A DNA stretch of 14,731 bases from Acidimicrobiia bacterium UBA6912 (GTDB lineage: Bacteria; Actinomycetota; Acidimicrobiia; Spongiisociales; UBA5794). Below are positions 5,754-11,639 of the stretch, piece after piece. A model generated the notes under the pieces. The model was not told the DNA's origin. It made no database searches and worked only from the letters and a program-made list of their open reading frames with translations. The position numbers were made by a program, and so were the translations under genes. The stretch is from contig DKBA01000140.1 in the NCBI GenBank assembly GCA_002450985.1, forward strand, positions 9,461 through 24,191, read 5' to 3'. The first letter of the stretch is position 1. Each line of letters starts with the position of its first letter.

Positions 5754-7667
5754 TCAGACCTCGGCGAGGAAGTGCTTCACGCTGTCGGCGATGGCGTCGG
5801 CATCGAGCCCGAGCTCGGCGAGGATGGCCGACTGATTGCCGAACCGAAGGAACCGGTCAGGTAGGGCCAGCGTGCGGACCTTCCCGGCGAGGCGGGCGGC
5901 CGCCAGCTCCTCCAGGACGCCCGCACCGAAACCACCCGATCTCACGTTGTCCTCGACCGTCACGACGAGGTCGTGGGTGCGGGCCCACTCGACGAGGCGG
6001 GGATCCATCGGCTTGACCCAGCGTGCGTTGACGACGGTTGCCGCCACGCCTGCCTCCGACAGCCGGGCCGCCGCCTTCGCCGCAGCTTCGACCATCTTCC
6101 CGGTCGCCAGCAGCGCAACGTCCCCGCCGTGCCGGACGACCTCCCACTCGCCGAGGGGCACCGGCTCGACCGGGAGCGACGGCAGCGCCGCCACGGATCC
6201 CTTCGGGAACCGGATGGCGACCGGTCCGTCGTGGTCGAGCGCCGTCTCGAGCAGTCCGCACAGCTCGCTCTCGTTCGCCGGTGCGGCGACGGCGAGGCCC
6301 GGGATCATGCGCAGGTAGGAGAGGTCGAACACGCCGTGGTGGGAGGGCCCGTCGGGGCCGGTCACGCCGGCGCGGTCGAGGACCAGCGTCACCGGGAGGC
6401 CGTGCATCGCCACGTCGAGCATCACCTGGTCGAAGGCACGCTGCAGGAAGCTCGAGTAGATGCACACCACGGGTCGTAGCCCGCCCATGGCCAGTCCGGC
6501 GGCGAACGTCACCGCGTGCTGCTCGCTGATACCGACGTCATACACCCTGTCGGGGTAGCGAGCGGCCATCGCCCCCAGCCCGGTGGAGGACTCCATCGCC
6601 GCCGTGACGGCGACGACGTCGGGTCGCAGGTCGGCGGCGTGCACCAGCTCGGCCTCGAAGACGTCCGTGTACGAGACCTGCGAGAGGGTCGGGGCACCGG
6701 TGGCGATGTCGAACTTGCCGACACCGTGCAACTTGTCCCGCTCATCCTCGATGGCGGGTGCGTAGCCACGGCCCTTCTCGGTCACGACGTGGATGACCAC
6801 GGGCTCGTGGATCTCGCGCGCCCTCGCGAAGGTCTCCTCGAGCAGTCGGATGTCGTGGCCGTCGATGGGGCCTGCGTACTTGAGCTCGAGCACGTCGAAG
6901 AAGGTCGAGGGAGACAGCATCTGCTTGACGCTCTCCTTGAGGCGCCGTGCCGTCTCGTCGGCCCGTTCCCCGACCCACGGGAGATGGCGGAGCCCGGACC
7001 CGATGGCCTTCTTGGTCGACTCGTAGTGTGGGTCGAGGCGGAGCCGGGCCAGGTGCTGGGCGAGACCTCCGACGGTGGGCGCATACGATCGTCCGTTGTC
7101 GTTGAGAACGATGATCAGGCGCTCGGGCCGCACCTGGGCGATGTGATTCAGCGCCTCGTACGCCATCCCGCCGGTGAGCGCTCCATCGCCGATGACGGCG
7201 ATCGTGTGCCCGTCGTGGCGGCTCTGGGCAAGCCCGAGCGCATAGGACAGCGAGGTCGAGGCGTGGCTGTTCTCGACGAAGTCGTGCTCGCTCTCCTCCC
7301 GGCTCGGGTAGCCGGAGAGCCCGCCGTCGCGGCGCAGCTCGGGGAATCGGTCGGCCCTGCCGGTGAGGATCTTGTGCACGTACGCCTGGTGGCCGACGTC
7401 CCACACGATCCTGTCCTTCGGGCTCGTGAACGAGCGGTGCAGCGCCATGGTCAGCTCGACGACGCCGAGGTTGGAGGAGAGGTGGCCTCCGGTCTCGGAG
7501 AGGATGGCGACCAGGTAGTCACGGATCTGGGCGGCCAGCTCGCCGAGCTCCTCGTCGTCCATCGCGGCGAGATCGCCGGGCAGGTCGAGGTCTGCGAGGA
7601 GGGCTGGGAGCTTGTGGTCGGCGGCAGGCACGCTCGACTCCTGTGGGGCGTGGGTGGAGAGGTCCAT
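5754..7667 (-). CDS. dxs: 1-deoxy-D-xylulose-5-phosphate synthase
   Basis: Dxs condenses pyruvate and glyceraldehyde 3-phosphate to DXP with thiamine diphosphate, the first step of the MEP pathway. At 637 residues it is full length. Motifs: GGHLSSNLGVVELTMALH (60-77), WDVGHQAYVHK (89-99), thiamine-diphosphate/metal motif GDGALTGGMAYEALN (160-174) with LNDNGRSYAP (188-197), GPIDGHD (266-272), EKGRGYAPAI (298-307), GISEQHAV with catalytic Glu382 (379-386), and DRAGVTGPDGPSHHG (431-445). About 15 N-terminal residues before the conserved core are extra; the ATG at 7667 has only a weak GGA upstream. The gene converges on the anti-sigma-like gene (50 bp apart) and lies 2.8 kb from ispD on the other strand. 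A strong hairpin at 7713-7744 isolates it from the gene upstream. Confidence 0.97.
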   Translation of the reverse strand: MDLSTHAPQESSVPAADHKLPALLADLDLPGDLAAMDDEELGELAAQIRDYLVAILSETGGHLSSNLGVVELTMALHRSFTSPKDRIVWDVGHQAYVHKILTGRADRFPELRRDGGLSGYPSREESEHDFVENSHASTSLSYALGLAQSRHDGHTIAVIGDGALTGGMAYEALNHIAQVRPERLIIVLNDNGRSYAPTVGGLAQHLARLRLDPHYESTKKAIGSGLRHLPWVGERADETARRLKESVKQMLSPSTFFDVLELKYAGPIDGHDIRLLEETFARAREIHEPVVIHVVTEKGRGYAPAIEDERDKLHGVGKFDIATGAPTLSQVSYTDVFEAELVHAADLRPDVVAVTAAMESSTGLGAMAARYPDRVYDVGISEQHAVTFAAGLAMGGLRPVVCIYSSFLQRAFDQVMLDVAMHGLPVTLVLDRAGVTGPDGPSHHGVFDLSYLRMIPGLAVAAPANESELCGLLETALDHDGPVAIRFPKGSVAALPSLPVEPVPLGEWEVVRHGGDVALLATGKMVEAAAKAAARLSEAGVAATVVNARWVKPMDPRLVEWARTHDLVVTVEDNVRSGGFGAGVLEELAAARLAGKVRTLALPDRFLRFGNQSAILAELGLDADAIADSVKHFLAEV

Positions 7668-7712
7668 GATTCCACACGGGCGCAGGCAATGGCGAGTTGC
7701 GCGTGCATGCAG

Positions 7713-7744
7713 CGAGGGGGCGCCCGGATGCGGGCGCCCCCTCG
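7713..7744 (-). terminator. Strong intrinsic-type terminator hairpin of the secreted-protein gene
   Basis: A 14-bp perfect stem (CGAGGGGGCGCCCG with CGGGCGCCCCCTCG) and a 4-nt loop (GATG, 7727-7730) lie 30 nt after the stop of the minus-strand gene at 7775. There is no T-tail, as is usual for high-GC actinobacteria. It separates that gene from dxs, which starts 45 nt further on. Confidence 0.7.
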
Positions 7745-7774
7745 TGTGGTGCGGACGGGGAGGAGGAGTGCGGA

Positions 7775-8311
7775 TCAGGCGTTGCCCGTCTCCGCTGCGG
7801 TGTCGTCCGCTGCCGGTCCGGCGCCGGGGCCGAATCCATCGTGATCGCCCCTGCCGAAACCGTGCGGCCCGCCGAGCGGGGCTTCGCCGTTGACGATGGC
7901 GTCGATCCTGCCGGCCAGATCGGTGAGCATCTCGTCCGCCTGATCCTGGGTGAACCGGCCGTCCGTCACGGCCTCTGTGAGACGCTCGGTGGCGGAGGCT
8001 TCCATCGCTGCGGTCACGTCGTCGATGGCGACGCCCTGGGCGGTGGCGATGTCGGCGATGGTCTCGCCGGCCTCCAGCCGGTCGTGGAGCTCGGTGGCGT
8101 CGATGCCGAGGACGTCGGACACCACGGAGAGCCCCCCACCATGGCGGCCCCGCAGCGACGGGGTCGTGGTCGTCGAGTCCTGGGTCGTGCCGTCGACGGT
8201 CGTGGTCGTGGTGGTGCCGTCGTCCTGGGCGAGCGCCGGAAGGGCGACGGCCATGCCGCCGACCAGTGCGGCCGCCGTGCCGACGGCGGCGAGCGTCTTC
8301 TTGAACCTCAT
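7775..8311 (-). CDS. Secreted helical protein, DUF2680-like
   Basis: The 178-residue precursor has a clear signal peptide (MRFKKTLAAVGTAAALVGG..., cleavage likely after ALPALA at 28), a Thr/Asp-rich low-complexity linker (31-50), a helical core (61-142) and a Gly/His/Asp-rich tail (147-166) that could bind metal or be disordered. The core reads VVSDVLGIDATELHDRLEAG, then ETIADIATAQGVAIDDVTAA, then DGRFTQDQADEMLTDLAGRI. It resembles the DUF2680 type of exported protein ('LGxxxxELxxxLxxGxTLAxIAxxxGV', then 'GxxTxxQAxxxL'). The function is unknown. The start at 8311 is set by AAAGGAG 6 nt upstream; an in-frame ATG 14 codons earlier lacks this. It has its own terminator and an upstream dyad. Confidence 0.88.
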   Translation of the reverse strand: MRFKKTLAAVGTAAALVGGMAVALPALAQDDGTTTTTTVDGTTQDSTTTTPSLRGRHGGGLSVVSDVLGIDATELHDRLEAGETIADIATAQGVAIDDVTAAMEASATERLTEAVTDGRFTQDQADEMLTDLAGRIDAIVNGEAPLGGPHGFGRGDHDGFGPGAGPAADDTAAETGNA

Positions 8312-8324
8312 CCCTGGCTCCTTT

Positions 8325-8359
8325 CCGTAGGTGTCTGCCTGGGTAGGTGGCACCTACGG
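8325..8359. promoter_or_regulatory. TAGGTG dyads upstream of secreted-protein gene
   Basis: The arms CCGTAGGTG (8325-8333) and CACCTACGG (8351-8359) are a 9-bp perfect inverted repeat with a 17-nt spacer. The spacer contains another TAGGTG half-site that forms TAGGTGGCACCTA (8344-8356). The element ends 2 nt from AAGGAG of the gene that starts at 8311. It could be an operator or a 5'-leader hairpin that affects access to the ribosome-binding site. Confidence 0.45.
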
Positions 8360-8405
8360 TCGGGGTCGGCGATGAGCCGTTGCTGAGCCGGACGTGAGGG
8401 AACGG

Positions 8406-8429
8406 TGTGAGTTCGTGAGAACGTTCACA
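8406..8429 (-). terminator. Small hairpin 3' of asnA
   Basis: TGTGA GTTC GTGA GAAC GT TCACA folds as a 9-bp stem with a 2-nt bulge and a 4-nt loop, 15 nt after the asnA stop on the minus strand. It could be a weak terminator; there is no T-run. The same bases sit about 100 nt upstream of the next gene and might alternatively be a regulatory site. Confidence 0.3.
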
Positions 8430-8444
8430 TGTTCCGTGGAGGCC

Positions 8445-9572
8445 TCACTGCAAGACGAAGATCCGCTTGTCGGCGCACATGTCCTGGAGGATCTGCGGCC
8501 ACACGGTCACCGAGACCTCACCGAGATGGGCCTTGCGCAACAGGTACATGTACGTGCGCGATTGGCCGATGCCGCCGCCGATCGAGAGCGGGATCTGGTC
8601 ATCGACGATCGCCCGGTGGTACGGCAGCTCGAGGAAGTCGAGCTGCCCGGCCATCTCGAGCTGGATCCGGAGCGTCTCCTTGGTCACCCGAATGCCCATC
8701 GACGTGAGCTCGTGGCGGCGCCGGGTCACCGGGTTCCACACGAGGATGTCGCCGTTGAGCCCGTGCATCGGCCGACCGTCCCGGGAGACGGTCTCGGTGA
8801 CCCAGTCGTCGTAGTCCGCCGCTCGCAGCTCGTGCGGGTAGCCGTCGGCGAGGGGCCACCCGATGCCGTAGATGAACACGGCGGGGTACTCCTGGAGCAC
8901 GCGGGTCTCCCGCTGTTTGCGGGGCAGGTCGGGGTACATGTCCAGGATGTCCTCGGCGTGGAGGAACGTCAGCTCTTCGGGGATGGGCGGGTAGCGATCG
9001 TCGGTGAGCTGAGGGAACAGCTCCTGGACGTGCCGGGAGGCGCCGTACAGCACCTTCCAGATGCGGGTGACGATGTCGGTGAGGAAGTCCAGGTTGCGGT
9101 CGCCCGCGGTGATCACGCGCTCCCAGTCCCACTGGTCCACGTACGCCGAGTGGTCGTGGTCGAGGAAGTAGTCCTTGCGCACCGCCTTCATGTCGGTGCA
9201 GATCCCTTCGCCGACTCCGCAGCCGAATTGGGCGAGGGCGACCCGCTTCCACTTCGTCGCTGCCTGCACGATCTGGGCATCGATCGTGTGGATGCCGTCG
9301 TTGCGGATGTGGAACTCGATCGGGGTGCGGGACCCGTCCCTGTCGAGCATGTCGTTGACCCCGCTCTTCACGTCGACGATGAGCGGCACCTGCACCATGA
9401 ACAGGTCGAGCGCCTCGCACAGATGCTGCTCGATGTACGCCTTGGCGGAGAAGAGCGCCTCCATCGTCTGGCGCGGCGTCAGCAGCGATGTGTAATCGTC
9501 GGGCAGCACCTTCTCGAGCTCGGCGTAGTCGCCGATGCCGGGGCCGGCCAGGTCGGCGGTCTTCGATGTCAT
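8445..9572 (-). CDS. asnA: Aspartate-ammonia ligase (asparagine synthetase A)
   Basis: AsnA makes asparagine from aspartate, ammonia and ATP, and is a class II aminoacyl-tRNA-synthetase-like fold enzyme in the cytosol. The 375-residue protein is longer than E. coli AsnA (330) but keeps its motifs: DVKSGVNDML (67-76), FGCGVGEGICTDMKAVRKD (116-134), HSAYVDQWDWE (141-151), NGDILVWNP (273-281), ELTSMGIRV (288-296) and PLSIGGGIGQSR (328-339), then KAHLGEVSV. The extra length is mainly an insertion around 190-235 (PQLTDDRYPPIPEELTFLHA and after). ATG 9572 is well supported by CGGAGG 6 nt upstream; an in-frame upstream extension to 9824 has no family similarity and runs into the sulfotransferase gene. 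AsnB is the more usual asparagine synthetase of actinobacteria, so acquisition by transfer is possible. Confidence 0.95.
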   Translation of the reverse strand: MTSKTADLAGPGIGDYAELEKVLPDDYTSLLTPRQTMEALFSAKAYIEQHLCEALDLFMVQVPLIVDVKSGVNDMLDRDGSRTPIEFHIRNDGIHTIDAQIVQAATKWKRVALAQFGCGVGEGICTDMKAVRKDYFLDHDHSAYVDQWDWERVITAGDRNLDFLTDIVTRIWKVLYGASRHVQELFPQLTDDRYPPIPEELTFLHAEDILDMYPDLPRKQRETRVLQEYPAVFIYGIGWPLADGYPHELRAADYDDWVTETVSRDGRPMHGLNGDILVWNPVTRRRHELTSMGIRVTKETLRIQLEMAGQLDFLELPYHRAIVDDQIPLSIGGGIGQSRTYMYLLRKAHLGEVSVTVWPQILQDMCADKRIFVLQ

Positions 9573-9606
9573 GCGGGGCCTCCGGGAGATCGTGGAGTCA
9601 TCGCCG

Positions 9607-9612
9607 ACCGTA
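9607..9612 (-). promoter_or_regulatory. Candidate -10 (TACGGT) for asnA
   Basis: On the minus strand TACGGT lies 34 nt before the asnA ATG, within the only non-coding space upstream. It fits TANNNT, and a transcript from it would include the CGGAGG ribosome-binding site. The -35 is not recognisable. Confidence 0.3.
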
Positions 9613-9692
9613 CCGTGTCGCCATTTGGCACCCCAGGGGCGCATGGCACGAGTGGCGGGGACGATCTTCGAGACCTCAAGGGGAGGGACGGC

Positions 9693-9710
9693 CGGACCGG
9701 GGTCGGTCCG
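9693..9710 (-). terminator. Hairpin 3' of sulfotransferase gene
   Basis: A 7-bp perfect stem, CGGACCG (9693-9699) with CGGTCCG (9704-9710), has a 4-nt loop and starts 10 nt after the sulfotransferase stop on the minus strand. It lacks a T-run. It would separate that gene from asnA. Confidence 0.45.
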
Positions 9711-9720
9711 CGAAGGCGGG

Positions 9721-10569
9721 TCAGGCCCACCACTCCGTGACCGGCTCTCCCGTGAGGTGCTCGAGCAACTCCAGATCCTCGTGCAAGGCATCGAGGATGC
9801 GCCTTCGCAGCGGGCTCGTCGCATCGGGCCGGCCGGGGACGGTGTTCATCGTGGCCAGCCGGTGGCCCATGGCTCGTACCGGCGCCGGCCGGCCACGCGC
9901 CGTCATCCAGCGGGTTGGGCGGTGCAGCCACTCAAAGCGCCGGCTGCGGGCGGGGTTGCGCCGCTCGTAGCTGGTCAGCCTGATGGGAGGGAGCTCGAGC
10001 CACTCGAGGAGGGCGGCATGCGTCGCCACCGGCCGGCGGCCCAGGTCCTCGAAGCGCACCAGCCAGATCCGCTCGGGCGAGAAGACGTCGCGGTACCGCT
10101 GCAGGTGCCTCCCCACTGCGGCCACGCCGAGGTAGTCGAGGCTGCGACGGAAATCCGAGGAATCCGGGGGGCGTGGGGAGAAGACGGCCGCCTCCAGGTC
10201 CGGCTCTTGCTCGATGCCGCGATATCGATGATGCGCGTGCAGGGAGGCGATCATGTCAACCGGGTTGCGGAGACCCACCACGAGCAGAGCGTCGGGCGCC
10301 ATCCCGGCGATCGAGTAGGTGGCTTGCTCGGAGGACAGGTACCAAGGGGTGGCCTCGCAGCGATATCGGCTCGCCGCCCCTTCGGCGAACAACCCGAGGT
10401 ACACGTCCTCGTCGTCGATCCGGCCCTCGATGGGGGAGTCACGCAAGTGGAATGCGGGCTCCTTCGGACGGCTCACGAAGACGTCCGGCGTCTCCCGCAG
10501 CCACTGGACGAGCGACGTGGTGCCGGTGCGGGGCGGACCGAGGACAAAGAGATTCGGCAGAGTTGGCAC
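9721..10569 (-). CDS. Sulfotransferase family protein
   Basis: The 282-residue protein is a PAPS-dependent sulfotransferase, which moves a sulfo group to a sugar, lipid or other hydroxyl or amine. The 5'-phosphosulfate loop is LFVLGPPRTGTTSLVQWL (7-24). The 3'-phosphate-binding segment is VVGLRNPVDMIASLH (97-111), with Arg101 and Ser109 in the usual places. FVSRPKEPAFH (31-41) follows the family pattern for the strand after the P-loop. The acceptor cannot be told. I chose GTG 10569 because AAGGGGG (10576-10582) lies 6 nt upstream; the ATG at 10608 adds 13 residues, has no ribosome-binding site and overlaps a candidate -10 (TAGGGT, 10598-10603). It is divergent from the methyltransferase-like gene, and the two may act on the same surface molecule. 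Confidence 0.9.
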   Translation of the reverse strand: MPTLPNLFVLGPPRTGTTSLVQWLRETPDVFVSRPKEPAFHLRDSPIEGRIDDEDVYLGLFAEGAASRYRCEATPWYLSSEQATYSIAGMAPDALLVVGLRNPVDMIASLHAHHRYRGIEQEPDLEAAVFSPRPPDSSDFRRSLDYLGVAAVGRHLQRYRDVFSPERIWLVRFEDLGRRPVATHAALLEWLELPPIRLTSYERRNPARSRRFEWLHRPTRWMTARGRPAPVRAMGHRLATMNTVPGRPDATSPLRRRILDALHEDLELLEHLTGEPVTEWWA

Positions 10570-10575
10570 CAGATT

Positions 10576-10603
10576 CCCCCTTGGAGTCGCGCCGCTCACC
10601 CTA
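10576..10603 (-). promoter_or_regulatory. Candidate -10 (TAGGGT) and Shine-Dalgarno of sulfotransferase gene
   Basis: On the minus strand TAGGGT (10598-10603) is followed by AAGGGGG (10576-10582), then 6 nt and GTG 10569. This order supports the internal GTG as the true start. Confidence 0.45.
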
Positions 10604-10652
10604 CCCATGGTCTGAACTGGCCCTGCGAGACCCGCATACGACGCAACCGCCG

Positions 10653-10677
10653 TAGACTGACTTCACCAGCGGGGAGG
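10653..10677 (+). promoter_or_regulatory. Candidate -10 (TAGACT) and Shine-Dalgarno of methyltransferase-like gene
   Basis: TAGACT (10653-10658) predicts a transcript start near 10665. GGGGAGG (10671-10677) follows, then 7 nt and the in-frame ATC at 10685. The in-frame stop TGA at 10658-10660 prevents any earlier start. Confidence 0.5.
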
Positions 10678-10684
10678 TGGTCTC

Positions 10685-11458
10685 ATCGCACTGCTCAGCT
10701 CGGCCTTCGCATCGGTCTTGCGGCGTGCGGACACCAGCAGCCGGGTGCGCGGCAGCGTCGACGACGTGCTCGGCGACGAGGGTGCCCGCGATGCGCTGCT
10801 CCACCGTCTCGGCACGTTTCAGATGCACGACCCGCAGCGCATCGATGCGGTGATGCCCGTCCCGGGGCCCATCAGGGGCTTCGAGGACCTCGCGTGGCTG
10901 CTGTCGTCCAACTATGCCAATCGCGGAATGGCGCTGCTGATGCTGGACGAGGCGGCGTGGCTCTACCGCACGGTCGGTCAGCTGCAGGACGCCCGGGTCG
11001 CCGAGCTCGGGCGGGCCAAGGGCGGAACGACCTTCCTGCTGGCCGCAGCAGGGGCACAGGTGCTCTCCATCGACAACGGGAAGCTGGAAGCCGCCGAGCG
11101 GCGCCGTCACGGCGATCTCGACGTCACCTACGAGGATGCGCTGCGCAAGGCATTGGCTGCGGCCGGGCTCGATCACCGGGTCGAGCTCGTCACCGCCGAT
11201 GCCGTCGAGCATTCGCCCACGCCTGCGAGCTTCGACCTCGTCTACCACGACATCCCGCTCCGCCTCGGCGCCGGCCTCCGGCTGTTCGAGCGCTGGTGGC
11301 CTGCGGTCCGGCCGGGGGGACGCTTCGTGCTGCGCGATGGTCGCGAACCCCGGATGCCGGCGACGAGGGCGCTCGTCGACGCGCTACGCGTCCGTGGGGA
11401 CCTGGTGTTCGAGGCCGAGCCTCCCGGCGTGTTCGAGGTGGTCGCTCGGGCTCGCTGA
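10685..11458 (+). CDS. Class I SAM-dependent methyltransferase-like protein
   Basis: The protein has 257 residues from the ATC start. VAELGRAKGGTTFLLAAAGA (105-124) is a glycine-rich motif I (SAM-binding loop), followed by the acidic strand end VLSIDN (126-131). SFDLVYHD (182-189) is the motif IV region, and RPGGRFVLRD is the typical post-motif strand. The type with 'ELGRxKGGTT' is common among methyltransferases of glycan and natural-product clusters. The substrate is unknown. The N-terminus is helical and may be a lid. Standard starts are poor: TTG 10718 has no ribosome-binding site and CTG 10691 is 13 nt from the Shine-Dalgarno, while ATC 10685 is 7 nt from GGAGG. It is divergent from the sulfotransferase gene (115 bp between the starts). 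Confidence 0.82.
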   Translation: MALLSSAFASVLRRADTSSRVRGSVDDVLGDEGARDALLHRLGTFQMHDPQRIDAVMPVPGPIRGFEDLAWLLSSNYANRGMALLMLDEAAWLYRTVGQLQDARVAELGRAKGGTTFLLAAAGAQVLSIDNGKLEAAERRRHGDLDVTYEDALRKALAAAGLDHRVELVTADAVEHSPTPASFDLVYHDIPLRLGAGLRLFERWWPAVRPGGRFVLRDGREPRMPATRALVDALRVRGDLVFEAEPPGVFEVVARAR

Positions 11459-11470
11459 CGCTCGCTTCGA

Positions 11471-11482
11471 GATCGCTCGGCT
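11471..11482. repeat. Left copy of 12-bp inverted flank (GATCGCTCGGCT)
   Basis: This 12-mer is the exact reverse complement of AGCCGAGCGATC at 14615-14626. Both lie outside the MMPL-tetR operon, and each is separated from it by a 7-bp tandem array. Chance is possible in DNA of this composition. Confidence 0.4.
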
Positions 11483-11495
11483 GCGCCTCGCTTCC

Positions 11496-11524
11496 AGACG
11501 TCAGACGCCAGATGTCAAGACGTC
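11496..11524. repeat. Degenerate 7-bp tandem array (AGACGTC)
   Basis: Units are AGACGTC (11496-11502), AGACGCC (11503-11509), AGATGTC (11510-11516), one extra A, then AGACGTC (11518-11524). The core GACGTC is self-complementary. The array lies between the methyltransferase stop and the MMPL promoter. Confidence 0.75.
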
Positions 11525-11564
11525 AGGCCGGGGGTGTTCGCTGACTTCTGACCTCCATCTCTGC

Positions 11565-11593
11565 TTGACCGGGACACTGAACGTCGTTAAGTT
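11565..11593 (+). promoter_or_regulatory. Promoter of the MMPL-tetR operon
   Basis: TTGACC (11565-11570) and TAAGTT (11588-11593) are separated by exactly 17 bp. This is the best housekeeping-sigma promoter in the window. The -10 lies inside the inverted-repeat operator. The predicted transcript start is near 11600, leaving a leader of about 40 nt. Confidence 0.7.
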
Positions 11594-11620
11594 AACGACC
11601 ATCAGTTAACGACGTTCAGT
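11576..11620. promoter_or_regulatory. TetR-type operator overlapping the promoter
   Basis: ACTGAACGTCGTTAA (11576-11590) and TTAACGACGTTCAGT (11606-11620) are perfect 15-bp inverted repeats with a 15-nt spacer. The left arm also forms a tighter dyad, GTCGTTAA-G-TTAACGAC (11583-11599), and GTTAACGAC recurs at 11591-11599 and 11605-11613. This gives three half-sites that cover the -10 and the start of transcription. The likely ligand is the TetR protein encoded at the end of the operon. Confidence 0.75.
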
Positions 11621-11639
11621 CAAAAGGGAGGGAGATCCC

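Noticed and set aside
8406..8429. CRP-like TGTGA...TCACA site
   Set aside because: The half-sites are separated by 14 nt instead of 6, and the inner bases pair as a hairpin. A structural explanation is simpler.
9573..9824. N-terminal extension of AsnA
   Set aside because: It has no similarity to AsnA, overlaps the sulfotransferase 3' end, and the internal ATG 9572 has a strong ribosome-binding site.
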